Shown: positions 32,851-43,608 of the stretch, piece by piece | Layout: each line of letters starts with the position of its first letter | How positions within the stretch are numbered: position 1 is the first letter of the stretch | Source of the DNA: Leuconostoc carnosum | Lineage (GTDB): Bacteria > Bacillota > Bacilli > Lactobacillales > Lactobacillaceae | Reading direction: 5' to 3' | Length of the DNA stretch: 64,000 nucleotides | Assembly (NCBI RefSeq): GCF_014207505.1 | Contig: NZ_JACHGL010000005.1 | Span: forward strand, 50,358 to 114,357 | The notes under the pieces: model-generated | Database searches by the model: none | Seen by the model: only the letters and a program-made list of their open reading frames with translations | Told to the model about the DNA's origin: nothing | Made by a program: the position numbers and the translations under genes

Positions 32851-33339
32851 TCACTTTTCAGATGGCACTTCACCTAATAGTTTTTTCTGTAACATAACAG
32901 ATTCTTTCAATAACATATTAGTCTCATTTTGTGATTGTAATAATTTTTTAGTTTCTTCTAACTGAGCATTATAGCCCAGTGTTTCGGATTTTTCTTTCAC
33001 AAAAAACTTATTAATAAACTTAACAAAAAAGAAAACACAGGCAGCGATAGCACCTAGTGTCAATACATTTTTAAAAACTTCTACAAGAGGTGTCAGAATG
33101 TGTTGCCATTCAGGACTATGATTCTGCGAAAATATAATTAACGATAAAAAGTAAAAGATTCCCGTAGCTAATTCAATGACACTTTGAATCAGTTTCGTCA
33201 GACTGCCACCCACAATCACACCAATTGATAATTGAATAATTGCAGGTGAAGTCACAAATTTTCTAAATTGGTTAGCTTGCGTTGAAGCTAAATCAGTATC
33301 TAAAGTAAATTTATATTTATTAAATATATATTTTTTCAT
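32851..33339 (-). CDS. MscL-like mechanosensitive channel protein, divergent
   Basis: A 162-residue protein. The first membrane helix (AIIQLSIGVIVGGSLTKLIQS) carries the MscL pore signature pattern of small residues and is preceded by FRKFVTSP, as in the MscL N-terminus; a second helix is at about 93-115 (VLTLGAIAACVFFFVKFIN). A basic/acidic C-terminal helix of about 40 residues may form the bundle seen in MscL. Sequence identity to classical MscL looks low and an extra N-terminal 25 residues are present, so this may be a paralogue rather than the main osmotic release valve. A GGGAGC site precedes the ATG. Confidence 0.7.
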   Translation of the reverse strand: MKKYIFNKYKFTLDTDLASTQANQFRKFVTSPAIIQLSIGVIVGGSLTKLIQSVIELATGIFYFLSLIIFSQNHSPEWQHILTPLVEVFKNVLTLGAIAACVFFFVKFINKFFVKEKSETLGYNAQLEETKKLLQSQNETNMLLKESVMLQKKLLGEVPSEK

Positions 33340-33415
33340 TTCGCTCCCAATTATTCATCATTTTAATAACTATTATTATTCCATGATTATGGCTCTTTTT
33401 CAACTCCAACTGCAT

Positions 33416-33446
33416 TAAAAAAAGCCATCAAATATAAATGATGACT
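33416..33446 (-). terminator. Terminator after gnd
   Basis: On the minus strand AGTCATCA and TGATGGCT pair (one G-T) around a short AT loop and are followed by a run of T. It lies about 20 bp past the gnd stop. Confidence 0.7.
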
Positions 33447-33465
33447 TTGAGATAAAATAATTAAA

Positions 33466-34893
33466 TTAAGCTTCATCATACCACGAGTAGTGATACATCT
33501 CGCCGACTGGCTTGTCTGTACGTTCATACGTGTGAGCACCAAAATAATCTCGCTGTGCTTGCACTAAGTTTGCTGGTAATACCGCTGAACGATATGAATC
33601 ATAATATGCAATTGCTGCAGACAGTGAAGGTGTTGGTACACCAGCACTAACAGCTAATGCTATCACACGTCGAGTGGCATTCTGATAGTTTTCAGCGATA
33701 GATTTAAAGTAAGGATCCAGCAATAAATTATGCAAACTAGCATTTTTAGTAAAGGCATCAGTTATTCGTTGCAAGAATTGCGCGCGAATAATAGCACCTG
33801 CTCGCCATAGTTGTGCTAGTTCACCAAATGGCAAATCCCATTTATAAACGTTAGATGCCATACGTAATTGATCAAAGCCTTGTGCATAGGACATAATTTT
33901 ACCAAAATAGAGTGCCTTTCGCAAATCTTCTTTTGTTGTATCAGTATCACCCGCAAAAGTAAAATCTGGACCTGCTAATACTTTCGATGCTGCAACACGA
34001 TCTTCTTTCATTGCAGATATATAGCGAGCATACACTGATTCAGTAATGAGCGATTGTGGTGCGCCCACTTCTAGAGCAGACTGTGAAGACCATTTCCCAG
34101 TACCTTTATTTCCAGCGCGATCTAAGATAACGTCAACAATTGGTTTGTCTGAACCCAAATCATCTTTTCTGGTTAAAATACTAGCAGTAATTTCAATTAA
34201 GTAAGAGTTGAGTTCACCTTTATTCCAATCGGCCAGTGTATCTGCCAAATCATTCGAACTTAACTTCAGCACACGCTTCAAAATATCATATGATTCCGAG
34301 ATTAATTGCATATCACCATACTCAATCCCATTATGAACCATTTTAACGTAGTGTCCAGCGCCATTTGGACCAACATAAGTCACTGTTGGTTTGCCATCTT
34401 CTGGCGCTTTTGCGGCAATTTGCTTCAATACTGGTTCTACTAAATCATAAGCCGCACGCTGGCCTCCCGGCATAAGCGATGGCCCCTGTAAAGCGCCTAA
34501 TTCACCACCAGATACACCCATACCAATAAAGTTAATACCTGCTTTTGCTAACTTTTCTGAGCGACGAATCGTATCCTCAAAAAATGTATTACCACCATCA
34601 ATGAGCATATCACCTTTTTCCAGATGAGGTAGCAATTCATCGATAACAGCATCCGTACCACGACCAGCCTTGACCATCATTAAAATACGGCGAGGTGCTT
34701 TAATCGACTGCACAAATGATTGGATTGTGTAATTTGGAACAAAATTCTTATCAGCATGCTTATTAACTAAGTCATCTGTCCGTTCACGTGAACGATTGTA
34801 GACCGCAACATGAAAACCACGTGATTCAATATTTAAGGCTAAATTTCTGCCCATTACTGCCAATCCGATAACACCAAAATCTGCTTGATTCAT
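33466..34893 (-). CDS. gnd: 6-phosphogluconate dehydrogenase, decarboxylating
   Basis: A 475-residue enzyme that oxidises 6-phosphogluconate to ribulose 5-phosphate with CO2 and NADPH/NADH, the second oxidative step of the phosphoketolase pathway that heterofermentative bacteria depend on. The Rossmann motif is [15 protein letters not shown], and the substrate-binding [14 protein letters not shown] and [17 protein letters not shown] segments are intact. A GAAAGGAAAG site precedes the ATG. A consensus promoter with an overlapping cre lies 73-114 bp upstream, so carbon catabolite control by CcpA is expected. Confidence 0.96.
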   Translation of the reverse strand: MNQADFGVIGLAVMGRNLALNIESRGFHVAVYNRSRERTDDLVNKHADKNFVPNYTIQSFVQSIKAPRRILMMVKAGRGTDAVIDELLPHLEKGDMLIDGGNTFFEDTIRRSEKLAKAGINFIGMGVSGGELGALQGPSLMPGGQRAAYDLVEPVLKQIAAKAPEDGKPTVTYVGPNGAGHYVKMVHNGIEYGDMQLISESYDILKRVLKLSSNDLADTLADWNKGELNSYLIEITASILTRKDDLGSDKPIVDVILDRAGNKGTGKWSSQSALEVGAPQSLITESVYARYISAMKEDRVAASKVLAGPDFTFAGDTDTTKEDLRKALYFGKIMSYAQGFDQLRMASNVYKWDLPFGELAQLWRAGAIIRAQFLQRITDAFTKNASLHNLLLDPYFKSIAENYQNATRRVIALAVSAGVPTPSLSAAIAYYDSYRSAVLPANLVQAQRDYFGAHTYERTDKPVGEMYHYSWYDEA

Positions 34894-34965
34894 TTTAATA
34901 CCTACTTTCCTTTCAATCGTGTTGTACTAAAAATTACCTCATTAACGAAATTAAACGAGATATAA

Positions 34966-35007
34966 TGTAATCGCTTACATTATATCTCGTCAATACCTTG
35001 TTGTCAA
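34966..35007 (-). promoter_or_regulatory. gnd promoter with overlapping CcpA (cre) operator
   Basis: On the minus strand TTGACA (35002-35007), 17 bases, TATAAT (34979-34984). Immediately downstream lies TGTAAGCGATTACA (34966-34979), a perfect match to the cre consensus TGWAANCGNTNWCA, inside a perfect 15-bp inverted repeat (34956-34970 and 34975-34989). CcpA bound here would cover the start site and block transcription. Confidence 0.85.
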
Positions 35008-35046
35008 AAAATGTTCTAAAAATAACAAGAGTGTGTTATATTCACC

Positions 35047-35529
35047 CTATTTATTCATTATTTTTTTGATTGCTGGAATCATTTCCTTTGGACTCGTCAT
35101 TGGTGCAAAACGTTCTACAACTTGGCCGTCTTTATCAACTAAAAATTTTGTAAAATTCCATTTGATTGTACTGCCTAGGCTTCCCTTACTCATATCTTTC
35201 AAGTATTTAAAAAGTGGATCAGTATTCTTACCATTTACCGAAATTAAATGGTGCATTGGAAATGTGACACCATAGGTTAATCGGCAAGATTCAGCGGCTT
35301 CATGACTGGAACCTAACTCTTGTTTAAATTGATTTGATGGGAAACCTAAAACGACAAGCCCTTGGTCCTTATATTCCTGATAAATAGCTTCTAGTTCTTC
35401 AAATTGCGGTGCATAGCCACACTTTGTTGCTGTATTGACAATAATAAGAGGCTGCCCACGAAAACTTTCAAGTGAATATGCTGTACCATCCTCTTTTAAA
35501 ACTTCAAATTCATATACACTGGTTGCCAT
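35047..35529 (-). CDS. Glutathione peroxidase family protein (thiol peroxidase, BsaA-like)
   Basis: A 160-residue GPx-family peroxidase that reduces peroxides and lipid hydroperoxides. The active site is NTATKCGYAPQF with Cys rather than selenocysteine, and the Gln/Trp partners are seen in GFPSNQF and IKWNFTKF. In bacteria of this group the electron donor is probably thioredoxin rather than glutathione. It has an AAAGGAAA site and is a single gene between gnd and the butanediol dehydrogenase; it helps a catalase-poor lactic acid bacterium handle oxygen stress. Confidence 0.93.
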   Translation of the reverse strand: MATSVYEFEVLKEDGTAYSLESFRGQPLIIVNTATKCGYAPQFEELEAIYQEYKDQGLVVLGFPSNQFKQELGSSHEAAESCRLTYGVTFPMHHLISVNGKNTDPLFKYLKDMSKGSLGSTIKWNFTKFLVDKDGQVVERFAPMTSPKEMIPAIKKIMNK

Positions 35530-35686
35530 AAATTTCCTTTCTAATCATTATCCTAAATGTATGCTTAAATACCATACACAGTTAATAATACCTAGTTTCA
35601 TTATAGCGCTAACTATGAAAAACAAGTATTTATTTGATTTAAATATTATGGTTTCTACTAACATTAATTTCAGAAATTCTGAATAT

Positions 35687-35722
35687 AAAAAGTAGCAATT
35701 TTCTATTAGAAAATTACTACCT
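35687..35722 (-). terminator. Terminator after butanediol dehydrogenase
   Basis: On the minus strand GTAGTAATTTTCT and AGAAAATTGCTAC pair around AAT (one mismatch pair) and are followed by TTTTTATA, 11 bp after the stop codon. Confidence 0.8.
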
Positions 35723-35732
35723 AGCATGAATA

Positions 35733-36785
35733 TTATTGTTCTTTACTTAAATCTATTAAGATTTTTGCTTGTGATTTATCCTGTGTTAGTGCTTCAAATC
35801 CATTTGAAACAATGTTTTCAAGAGTAATCATGTCAGTAATAACTGGCTTGACATTAATCTGTTCACTACTTACAAGATCAACTGTTTGTTGGAAAGTTTC
35901 CTTCGAATAGGCGATAGTCGTTGTTAATTTAACGCCAGCATTCATCAGTTTCATTGGATCAAAAGTAATCGGACGTGCAAATATTGACACAATGACAACA
36001 GTACCACGAGGTCTTGTGGCATCTATGGCTTGTTCAAAAGTTGGTTGTACGCCAGCTACTTCAAATGATACATCTGCACCACCAGGAATAATATCACTAA
36101 TTGCAGCAATAGTATCCGACACTTCCGCGGGGTTCACAACATCAGTTGCACCCATTTCAAGTGCTTTCTTTAAGCGTACATCAGACAGATCAACTGCTAC
36201 AATTTTAGTAGCACCAGCTGCTTTGGCAGCAGCGGCAACTAATACACCAATTGGACCAGCACCAAAAATAACCACCTTTTCACCAAAACGTAAACCACCT
36301 TCTTTAACCGCTTGAACGGCAACAGCTGTTGGTTCAATAGTTGCAGCTAGCTCCAGAGAAAATTCTGTTGGTAAATGATACAAATTTTCTTCGGGAACAT
36401 TAACATGTGATGTAAACCCACCATCGGTACTCAAACCAATGAAGCTATAACCATCATACACATCAAGATCACTGGCCAAATTTCCCTTAGTCACCGTTGG
36501 GTTAATAGCTACATGATCGCCAACTTTAAAATTGGTAACATCTGTACCGATTTTTTCAATAATACCTGAAAACTCGTGTCCCATTGTGAGTGGTGCTTCT
36601 CCACCAGTTAGTTCATCAGGCTGATCAACAGGAATAAAAACTGGTCCTTCAAGATATTCATGTAAGTCACTACCGCAGATGCCTGCATATGCTACACGCA
36701 CCACAACTTCATTTGACTTTGATGGTTTTAATTCAACATCTTCCACACGAACATCTTTAACACCATGCCATACAGCTGCTTTCAT
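35733..36785 (-). CDS. Zinc-dependent 2,3-butanediol dehydrogenase
   Basis: A 350-residue medium-chain dehydrogenase that interconverts acetoin and 2,3-butanediol with NAD(H), an overflow route for pyruvate and citrate carbon. Catalytic zinc ligands are in GICGSDLHEY (Cys) and TMGHEFSGII (His, Glu); the NAD-binding motif is VIFGAGPIGVLVAA. The length and the sequence of the N-terminal part (MKAAVWHGVKDVRVEDV) fit the BdhA group. Sorbitol or threonine dehydrogenase activity is less likely. An AGGAGAG-like site precedes the ATG. The gene lies between terminators and is therefore monocistronic. Confidence 0.88.
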   Translation of the reverse strand: MKAAVWHGVKDVRVEDVELKPSKSNEVVVRVAYAGICGSDLHEYLEGPVFIPVDQPDELTGGEAPLTMGHEFSGIIEKIGTDVTNFKVGDHVAINPTVTKGNLASDLDVYDGYSFIGLSTDGGFTSHVNVPEENLYHLPTEFSLELAATIEPTAVAVQAVKEGGLRFGEKVVIFGAGPIGVLVAAAAKAAGATKIVAVDLSDVRLKKALEMGATDVVNPAEVSDTIAAISDIIPGGADVSFEVAGVQPTFEQAIDATRPRGTVVIVSIFARPITFDPMKLMNAGVKLTTTIAYSKETFQQTVDLVSSEQINVKPVITDMITLENIVSNGFEALTQDKSQAKILIDLSKEQ

Positions 36786-36822
36786 TAAATCTCTCCTCTA
36801 GAATAATAAATTTTAGGTTAAA

Positions 36823-36860
36823 AAACCCAGACTTTATTATACAACTAAGTTTGGTTTTTT
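36823..36860 (-). terminator. Terminator after dextransucrase, active on both strands
   Basis: AAACCAAACTT and AAGTCTGGGTT pair around an AT loop on the minus strand and are followed by a T-run; the plus strand also ends in T7. It separates the dextransucrase from the butanediol dehydrogenase gene. Confidence 0.75.
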
Positions 36861-36951
36861 TGTGTAAATTCACCAAAATGATTAACGAATGCCATGAATA
36901 AAAGGTCATTCTTAACATAAAATGAATAATTGTTCACATTTAACTAATCTG

Positions 36952-39900
36952 TCATGCTTTACCATCAATATCAAAATAACGCCATGTGCCGTCCGATAAT
37001 TGCCTTGACTGATTAACAACCATCTCACCGGAATCAGCATCATAATAATGTACTGATCCTTGGCTATCAATAACTTCTTGACCTTTTACTTGATGACAAT
37101 TATTATCAAAATACATCTTTTTACCATTAATCGTTTGATGCCCTTTAACCGCTACACCATCTGCACCAAAATAAGCCCATGAACCATCTGACAGTTGTCT
37201 AAATTGATTAACAACCATCTCACCGGAATCAGCATCAAAGAATCGTAAGTGACCTTGTACATCAACAACTTCTTGACCTTTTATTTGAGCATAATTATCA
37301 TCAAAGTAAAGTTGCTGACCATTAATCGTTTGATACCCTTTAACCGCTACACCATCTGCACCAAAATAAGCCCATGAACCGTTAGACAGTTTTTCGAAAC
37401 GGTTTACTATCATTTCACCTGAATCGGCATCATAGTAACGAATTCTGCCTTGCGTATCAGTCACCGTTTTTCCCTTGACTTGACTATAATTATCTTCAAA
37501 GAAAAGATTTTGCCCTTCAATGATTCGGTTACCCTTGACAGCCACACCATCGACCCCGAAGTAGGCCCATGAACCGTCAGACAGTTTTTCAAATCGATTA
37601 ACTATCATTTCGCCGGAATCAGCATGATAATAACGTATTAAGCCTTGTGTATCAACTTTTTCGCGTCCTTTAATTTGACGATAATCATCATCAAAATAAA
37701 GTGCTTGTCCTTTAATTTGCTGAGAACCTTTAATTGCACTACCATCTGAACCAAAGTAAGCCCATGAACCGTCAGCTAATTTTTTAAATTGATTACTAAT
37801 CATATCCCCAGAATCATCAGAGAAATAATACATCTTACCATCACTAGTAGTTATAAACTGATCTTTTGCTTGTACACCATCTTGGTTAAAATACTGTACT
37901 ATTTCTTCACCATTAATGTGTATTGTTGTCATGCCTTTGTTTGCCATAGTACCATTCTTATCAAAATAGTGCCATTGCTTATTATCATCCATAAAATAGA
38001 CATTAATCAATTGCTTACCTTGCTTATTGAAATAATAGACATTTCCGTTACTATTTTCCATATAAGCATCTTGCAATTCAATACCATTTGGCAAAAAATA
38101 GTAACCAAAACCATTAATTTTTTGAAATCCATAAGTCATATACCCATTTTTATTAAAGTAGTACCAATTTGATTGTTCATCTTGGATAAACGTATCTTTT
38201 GCTTGGTATCCACTAGTTGAAAAATAAGTCATGCCTTTATTATCATTAACAAAACCCGTACTAGCAGTTTGATTAAGTAACTGTTTAGGTAAAAATGCTT
38301 GATTTTGATTTGATGAACTCACCTTGAAATAATCATTGGTAGCCCAATCTTTTAAGACATAATAAGCACCACGTCCCTGTATATTACTACCATTAAAATA
38401 CTTTGCTGACCATTCTTTAATCTTTTCACTTGGATCCATGGGTACCCCAGTAGAAATTTGCTTAGTTGTAAATAATGATGGATATAATTTTTTAATTGTG
38501 TCTAAGAATTCGCCACCATATAATTTTTGATATTCTCCGCCACCTACAGTTTGGGCTGCATAAAGCGTTTTATTAATCACAGAGTTTTCATTATAAATGC
38601 CCGAATTATTAACACGTTGCGCAGTTACAATTTGTTGTCCAGTCAAATTATATATTTGATCAGGTACCCAATCAGCCATCGCTTGAATTCCTGCTTGGTG
38701 CAGTGATTTAATTGCATCACGTAGTTGGTCAATTGTCCCATATTTTGTTGGTGTATCAAATCCTAGATCATAGCGATCTGTAAAAGCATAACCATTTTGG
38801 ATAATAGAATCCAAGAATCCTCCTTCAGTACTTGATCGATATTGTGGTGGAAACTCAAAACTAGTAATCCCCCAGCTCTTATATAAATCTGAATTTTTGG
38901 CGATAATCACATTAGCATATTCATCTTCATTAGTTGGAAAAGATTGAAAATTTGAGAATCCTTCGTAAATTACCTGAGAATCTAGTGCAGCATTTGAATG
39001 AAATGTTTGTCCATTTTTAACTTCATCTACAGAATAACTTTCGGTAACTGCTGTTTGTTTATTATCAGCCCCAACTGGTACCCAAACAGCTAAATAGCCA
39101 GAAACTTGCGAATTCGCAAACCCTTTTATTTCAGAAGCATCAAAAGTTAGTTCACCATTATTATTCGTATATTTTATTAATGCATCACTAACATCCGAAT
39201 CAGATATATATGTGGCAATGCCATTTTTTGTAGTGAGTAATACTGGTCGATAAGCTTGATTTTTATGGGCAGCTCCCATTTTTACAACTACTTGATCGAG
39301 TTGATTTAACTTCAGGTCAGGATTATTAGCCTCGATAACAGCTATCCCCTGTGTTCTTGTGTCATTAGTCCCCTGCTCGTCTGCTGTCATAGCGCCTTTA
39401 CCATAACGTACAGAAGTCAGTACGCCACGGTTCCCATTTGCAGGCATACTGCTATCACCAGCCATATAATGCATCGCCATTTGTTGACCACCAGCAACAT
39501 ACTTTAAACGAGACTGCAACAATGTGTTAATTGCATCATAGTACGGTGATTTGTTTGCCATATATTGGCCATCATCGGTAAAGAGATCGCCATAATATGC
39601 TCGCGGTACTGTGTCTTTATTGGTTAGCAATAGCGCATATGTGCTAGGAATATTATATTGTGTAAACTCTTTATTTGTTTTTAATTGATCGGCATTGTAG
39701 ATTTTAAATGCCTGTGTTAACTGATCCAAGGTTGGCGTTAACCCATCTGAATTAGGATCAATTCGTTGCTTGATAATTTCAGCAATTACGGTTTGTACTT
39801 CACTATCATGTGCACGAACAAATGAATAATTTGGACGTGCTACATTGTTAGTTGTGTCTATTGTACGGTCAACTAAGCTATTAGTAATTAGTGGTTCCAA

Positions 39901-41760
39901 ACCGCTACGAACACTATTGCCGTTTTGATCAGCCGTGGGCATGGTCAAAGAATACTTTAGCGACAAGCGTAATTTGTTATCCATTGATAATTGGTTATCA
40001 TGATTATCTTTGACATATTCTGCATCGTTATCACTCCAATCTTCTAAAATTGACAAATGCTGATTAGCAACACTGTCACTTTTATCAACACCATATGCTG
40101 CTTTCATATAATCTGTTGCAATTTGTAATAAATCAGCATCGACATTATCAACAGCATCAACACGTATACTATCAAAATTTGCGTCAGCATCTTGATTGGT
40201 AATTGACCCCAAATTTAATAGATAATACATCCAATTTAATTGTTCGGCTTGAACAGCAGGGTTTGAATTATCAACATCATTAGCTAATAAGAAATCATAA
40301 CCACCTTGAGTTGGGTCAGTAGAATAAGAATAATAACCTTTTTGATTTGTTGGTGTACGATTCAAAAGTCGGTAATCTGAATTTGCATCAGGTGTTTTAT
40401 CACTATTAACATATAATAATGCACCACCTTGTAGATGATCTTTATCATTTCCAGTTGTTGCATATTCACTGGCAATATTCCAATTAGGTTGACGTTTAAC
40501 AAAATCAGAAACATTATTTTTTAGCCACTCAGTTTGCCCATCGTGGCTAATCTTTTGTTCTATTTTAATTTGTACATCCTGTGCGGCTTGATTTAAGACA
40601 CTTTGACTATCTTGATTAGAATATTCAACTTGACTATTACTTAAGCCGATGCTTTTCATATAATTAAGATAGTTAATTTGAGTCACTTTATCAGGCCACC
40701 AAGTCATCAAAAGTGGACGAAAATCATTATTGGACGAGGATGTCCAATCTTTACCATTAACTAATATATCCTTAGGTCGATACCAACTATCCGCTGTTAA
40801 ATAGCCATCAATTTCAGTAAAATTATCTGCAGTATCACCATGTACAGCATTATGTTTGGTAAAATTATTATTTTGACTTGTCAATCCTTCTTTAAATTGA
40901 TAATCATTGGTTGGTACAAGAAAACCATTATCTTTGTCGAAATACAATACATGTCCATCGACTATTGTTGTAAAATTCTTCTTTTTTTGACCATTATCGT
41001 CAATATAATATGTCTTACCATCAATCGTTTGAATATTTTTAGAATTATATTGAGTTGGTGCAGTGAGTGATGCCGTTTGTTTCTCATCTTGTGGCGTTGA
41101 GATAGATTTATTGGAACTTGTTTCTTTTTTGTTGTCTTGATCACTGTTTGAATCTATTACTGGACTAGTTGCAGGGTCTTGATTCTCATCTGGTTTAACA
41201 CCAACATCTACCTGATCAGCTTTCTCTACTCTATCATCAGCACTATTCTTATCTCGTAACGGCGTCGGGTTATTATCTTGGTTTGCCTTCTGTATATCGT
41301 TGGCAGCAACTTGACCATTTTTATCTGCTTTGTTAACAGAATCATCATCGTTATTTGGGTCTACTACTATATTGTTAACTGTATCTTTTTGTTCAGTTTT
41401 GTTAGCATCAGCTACTTGACTACTTTTATCAATTTTATTAGCAGAATTATCGTCACTACTTAATTTTGATTGATCTTGATTTGCAATCGCTTGATCCACC
41501 ACAACCGCACGATTATTGTCCGTTACTTTTTTATCTTTCGGTACGTCAATTGTGACAATATAATCATCATCGCTATTCTGAACACTTTTCGGATTATCAG
41601 GTATCACTTTTACTTGAGCAATTTGTCCACTCTGTGTTGTATCAGCATAAACTTGTGGTACAGATAAACCAAGCCCTAATGATGATAACAATCCCGCAGT
41701 AACCCATAATTTGCCGGACTTATATAATTTTTTACGACAAGTCGTTTCTTTATTTCTCAT
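36952..41760 (-). CDS. Dextransucrase (GH70 glucansucrase)
   Basis: A secreted 1602-residue glucansucrase that polymerises glucose from sucrose. The ATG at 41760 follows GGAGGA; it gives a KxYKxGKxW-type signal ([10 protein letters not shown], residues 11-21). A 200-residue acidic Asp/Asn/Lys-rich segment precedes the glucan-binding and catalytic domains. Catalytic residues are Asp535 in [10 protein letters not shown] (nucleophile), Glu573 in LSILEDWSD (acid/base) and Asp652 in VRAHDSEVQ (transition state). The HDSEVQ sequence is that of dextran-forming enzymes, not alternansucrase or mutansucrase. The last 400 residues are 65-residue glucan-binding repeats (for example [27 protein letters not shown]). 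Upstream and divergent lies a broken rgg-type regulator. Confidence 0.93.
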   Translation of the reverse strand: MRNKETTCRKKLYKSGKLWVTAGLLSSLGLGLSVPQVYADTTQSGQIAQVKVIPDNPKSVQNSDDDYIVTIDVPKDKKVTDNNRAVVVDQAIANQDQSKLSSDDNSANKIDKSSQVADANKTEQKDTVNNIVVDPNNDDDSVNKADKNGQVAANDIQKANQDNNPTPLRDKNSADDRVEKADQVDVGVKPDENQDPATSPVIDSNSDQDNKKETSSNKSISTPQDEKQTASLTAPTQYNSKNIQTIDGKTYYIDDNGQKKKNFTTIVDGHVLYFDKDNGFLVPTNDYQFKEGLTSQNNNFTKHNAVHGDTADNFTEIDGYLTADSWYRPKDILVNGKDWTSSSNNDFRPLLMTWWPDKVTQINYLNYMKSIGLSNSQVEYSNQDSQSVLNQAAQDVQIKIEQKISHDGQTEWLKNNVSDFVKRQPNWNIASEYATTGNDKDHLQGGALLYVNSDKTPDANSDYRLLNRTPTNQKGYYSYSTDPTQGGYDFLLANDVDNSNPAVQAEQLNWMYYLLNLGSITNQDADANFDSIRVDAVDNVDADLLQIATDYMKAAYGVDKSDSVANQHLSILEDWSDNDAEYVKDNHDNQLSMDNKLRLSLKYSLTMPTADQNGNSVRSGLEPLITNSLVDRTIDTTNNVARPNYSFVRAHDSEVQTVIAEIIKQRIDPNSDGLTPTLDQLTQAFKIYNADQLKTNKEFTQYNIPSTYALLLTNKDTVPRAYYGDLFTDDGQYMANKSPYYDAINTLLQSRLKYVAGGQQMAMHYMAGDSSMPANGNRGVLTSVRYGKGAMTADEQGTNDTRTQGIAVIEANNPDLKLNQLDQVVVKMGAAHKNQAYRPVLLTTKNGIATYISDSDVSDALIKYTNNNGELTFDASEIKGFANSQVSGYLAVWVPVGADNKQTAVTESYSVDEVKNGQTFHSNAALDSQVIYEGFSNFQSFPTNEDEYANVIIAKNSDLYKSWGITSFEFPPQYRSSTEGGFLDSIIQNGYAFTDRYDLGFDTPTKYGTIDQLRDAIKSLHQAGIQAMADWVPDQIYNLTGQQIVTAQRVNNSGIYNENSVINKTLYAAQTVGGGEYQKLYGGEFLDTIKKLYPSLFTTKQISTGVPMDPSEKIKEWSAKYFNGSNIQGRGAYYVLKDWATNDYFKVSSSNQNQAFLPKQLLNQTASTGFVNDNKGMTYFSTSGYQAKDTFIQDEQSNWYYFNKNGYMTYGFQKINGFGYYFLPNGIELQDAYMENSNGNVYYFNKQGKQLINVYFMDDNKQWHYFDKNGTMANKGMTTIHINGEEIVQYFNQDGVQAKDQFITTSDGKMYYFSDDSGDMISNQFKKLADGSWAYFGSDGSAIKGSQQIKGQALYFDDDYRQIKGREKVDTQGLIRYYHADSGEMIVNRFEKLSDGSWAYFGVDGVAVKGNRIIEGQNLFFEDNYSQVKGKTVTDTQGRIRYYDADSGEMIVNRFEKLSNGSWAYFGADGVAVKGYQTINGQQLYFDDNYAQIKGQEVVDVQGHLRFFDADSGEMVVNQFRQLSDGSWAYFGADGVAVKGHQTINGKKMYFDNNCHQVKGQEVIDSQGSVHYYDADSGEMVVNQSRQLSDGTWRYFDIDGKA

Positions 41761-41813
41761 TCTTTTTTCCTCCAAAATTGTTATTCCTTCTAGCAAGTGT
41801 ATCTCACCTCATC

Positions 41814-41858
41814 TTGACAGAAACAACCATTTCAATATACACTAATGAAATGTATATT
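41814..41858 (+). promoter_or_regulatory. rgg promoter and inverted-repeat operator
   Basis: TTGACA (41814-41819), 16 bases, TATACA (41836-41841) drive the regulator gene at 41903. A perfect inverted repeat, AATATACA (41834-41841) and TGTATATT (41851-41858) with 9 bases between, overlaps the -10 box. The repeat faces both divergent genes and could be the Rgg binding site. No strong promoter could be assigned to the dextransucrase. Confidence 0.6.
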
Positions 41859-41902
41859 CTCGAAATATGCAAAAATGAATATTAGATTTAGGAAAGATAA
41901 AA

Positions 41903-42755
41903 ATGATAACAAATAACTCTATAATTAGAATAATTAGAAATTCTAGAGGGATATCACAGAAAGAATTAGGTGACTTAATTGGATCACAATCCATGATTTC
42001 TAGAATAGAGAATAACCAAACATCTCCCACAGATTATAATTTACAAAAAATATGTAATATATTGAATATACCCATTGATGATTATTTTAATGCGGTATTT
42101 GGTAAAAAAAAACAGCTTATCAGTAATCAAATCAAAATTAGAACAAGCATACTACAAGCAAGATAAAACAACTTTACAACAGATCTCTGATTCAACTCAA
42201 GCCATATCTGCTAACCATTTAGATAATATTTCATTGCGTCATTGTTTTTTAATGGCACAATCAACACTTTATCATTTGGACTTCAAATTAGCCACAATGC
42301 CTGTCCAAACTGAACTCAAAGATTATTTTTTTTGTATTGATCATTGGCAATATTATGACCTTTGCTTGCTTTTTTTCGTCGCTAATATGATAAACGTTGA
42401 GAATATGAAACCTTATATTAACGATATTATTGATCAATATCTGCAACAAGACATGTCTGATACTACTTCTCATATGGTAGCACCAGTGATAATTGCTATT
42501 TTAGAAGCAGCTATTATGCAAAATAAATCTGCTATGACTAACAAATTGTTAGAAAAGATTGATTTGGTTAAATTTCACGACCAAGACTTTGAGTTTCAAA
42601 CATATTTATTGTTTTGACAAGGTATCTCTGAAAAAAATATGAAAAAAATTCATGATGCCTACCATATTACAAAGTGTCTTCATATCACCCATACACTCAA
42701 TATCTTCAATCATATATTAGAGTATTATCATATTAAAAAACATGATTTATTGTAA
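41903..42755 (+). pseudogene. Rgg-family transcriptional regulator, frameshifted
   Basis: The N-terminal XRE-type HTH (RIIRNSRGISQKELGDLIG, quoted in part) reads from 41903 to about 42104, where a run of nine A (in GGTAAAAAAAAACAG) shifts the frame. The rest (KLEQAYYKQDKTTLQQIS... to HHIKKHDLL-like end) continues in another frame, and a TGA at 42615-42617 breaks it again before it ends at 42755. Joined, the product would be about 284 residues, the normal Rgg length. Rgg was first described as activator of the adjacent glucosyltransferase gene gtfG in Streptococcus gordonii, so this would be the natural dextransucrase regulator. Two independent lesions make it a pseudogene in this sequence. 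Confidence 0.8.
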
Positions 42756-42771
42756 CTTAGCCTAATGTATT

Positions 42772-42830
42772 ATTATATAAAAAGTCACCCGGAGTCGTTT
42801 AAAACGACTCCGGGTGACTTTTTATATAAT
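42772..42830. terminator. Bidirectional terminator, perfect 29-bp palindrome
   Basis: Arms 42772-42800 and 42802-42830 are exact complements around a single base; the core is GTCACCCGGAGTCG and its complement. A- and T-runs on both sides make it a terminator for the rgg region (plus) and the SDR gene (minus). Confidence 0.9.
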
Positions 42831-42870
42831 TATGAACAACGGCATTTTTATGTCTGCTTGGCTGCTCTTA

Positions 42871-43608
42871 TTAATGTCCTAAGGTCCATCCACCGTCAAT
42901 GGGAATCACAACACCATTGATATAATCTGCTTGTGGACTTGTTAAAAATAATGTTAAATCAGCTACTTCTTGTGCAGTGGCCCAACGTTTTGCCGGTGTT
43001 TGTTCAGCCACTTTTTTAGCCATTAGACCTTCACCCATAAAATCAGCAGCATTCATTGGTGTATCAATTGCACCTGGTGCAATTGCATTAACATGTAACC
43101 CATATTTGGCATAGTCAAAAGCTAACTGCTTAGTATATCCAATAATTGCATGCTTACTAGCAGTGTAAGCGACACCGCCACCACCAGCAGTGAAACCAGC
43201 AATAGAAGCCATATTAATAATATGGCCCTGCCGCCTTTTAAGCATTTTTGGCAATATTATATTACTTAATATGAACATAGGTGTTAAATTAGTATCTAAT
43301 ACTTGTTGCCAATCAGATAGTTTTGTCTCAAGTGAAGTTTTATAACCATCCAACATTCCCGCGGTATTCAATAAAATATCTACATCACACATTTCACTTA
43401 TCGTTTGCACAAGTTTCGTCAAATCAGCATGATGACTTAAATCAATTCGATATGAATGTAAATGTGGATGTTGAAAGGGTATTTTCTGATTATCTAAAGC
43501 ATAGATAACTGCACCAGCATCCAGATAAGTATGTAACTGGCAAAGACCTATACCAGATGCAGCTCCGGTTATCAAAATATTTTTATTTGTATAAGTTTGT
43601 TCAATCAT
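42871..43608 (-). CDS. Short-chain dehydrogenase/reductase, FabG-like
   Basis: A 245-residue classical SDR. NAD(P) binding is shown by ITGAASGIGLCQL; the catalytic Ser-Tyr-Lys set is in INMASIAG and YTASKHAIIGY; the end VVIPIDGGWTLGH is typical. The substrate cannot be deduced: 3-oxoacyl reductases, sugar and acetoin reductases share this pattern. Its start overlaps the QueT stop by one base, so the two are translated together and may be under the preQ1 riboswitch. It is not an established queuosine enzyme, so the pairing may only be historical. Confidence 0.85.
   Translation of the reverse strand: MIEQTYTNKNILITGAASGIGLCQLHTYLDAGAVIYALDNQKIPFQHPHLHSYRIDLSHHADLTKLVQTISEMCDVDILLNTAGMLDGYKTSLETKLSDWQQVLDTNLTPMFILSNIILPKMLKRRQGHIINMASIAGFTAGGGGVAYTASKHAIIGYTKQLAFDYAKYGLHVNAIAPGAIDTPMNAADFMGEGLMAKKVAEQTPAKRWATAQEVADLTLFLTSPQADYINGVVIPIDGGWTLGH

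Noticed and set aside
36952-41760. Alternansucrase or mutansucrase identity of the GH70 enzyme
   Set aside because: The region after the transition-state Asp reads HDSEVQ, the dextransucrase type, rather than the sequences of alternan- or mutan-forming enzymes.
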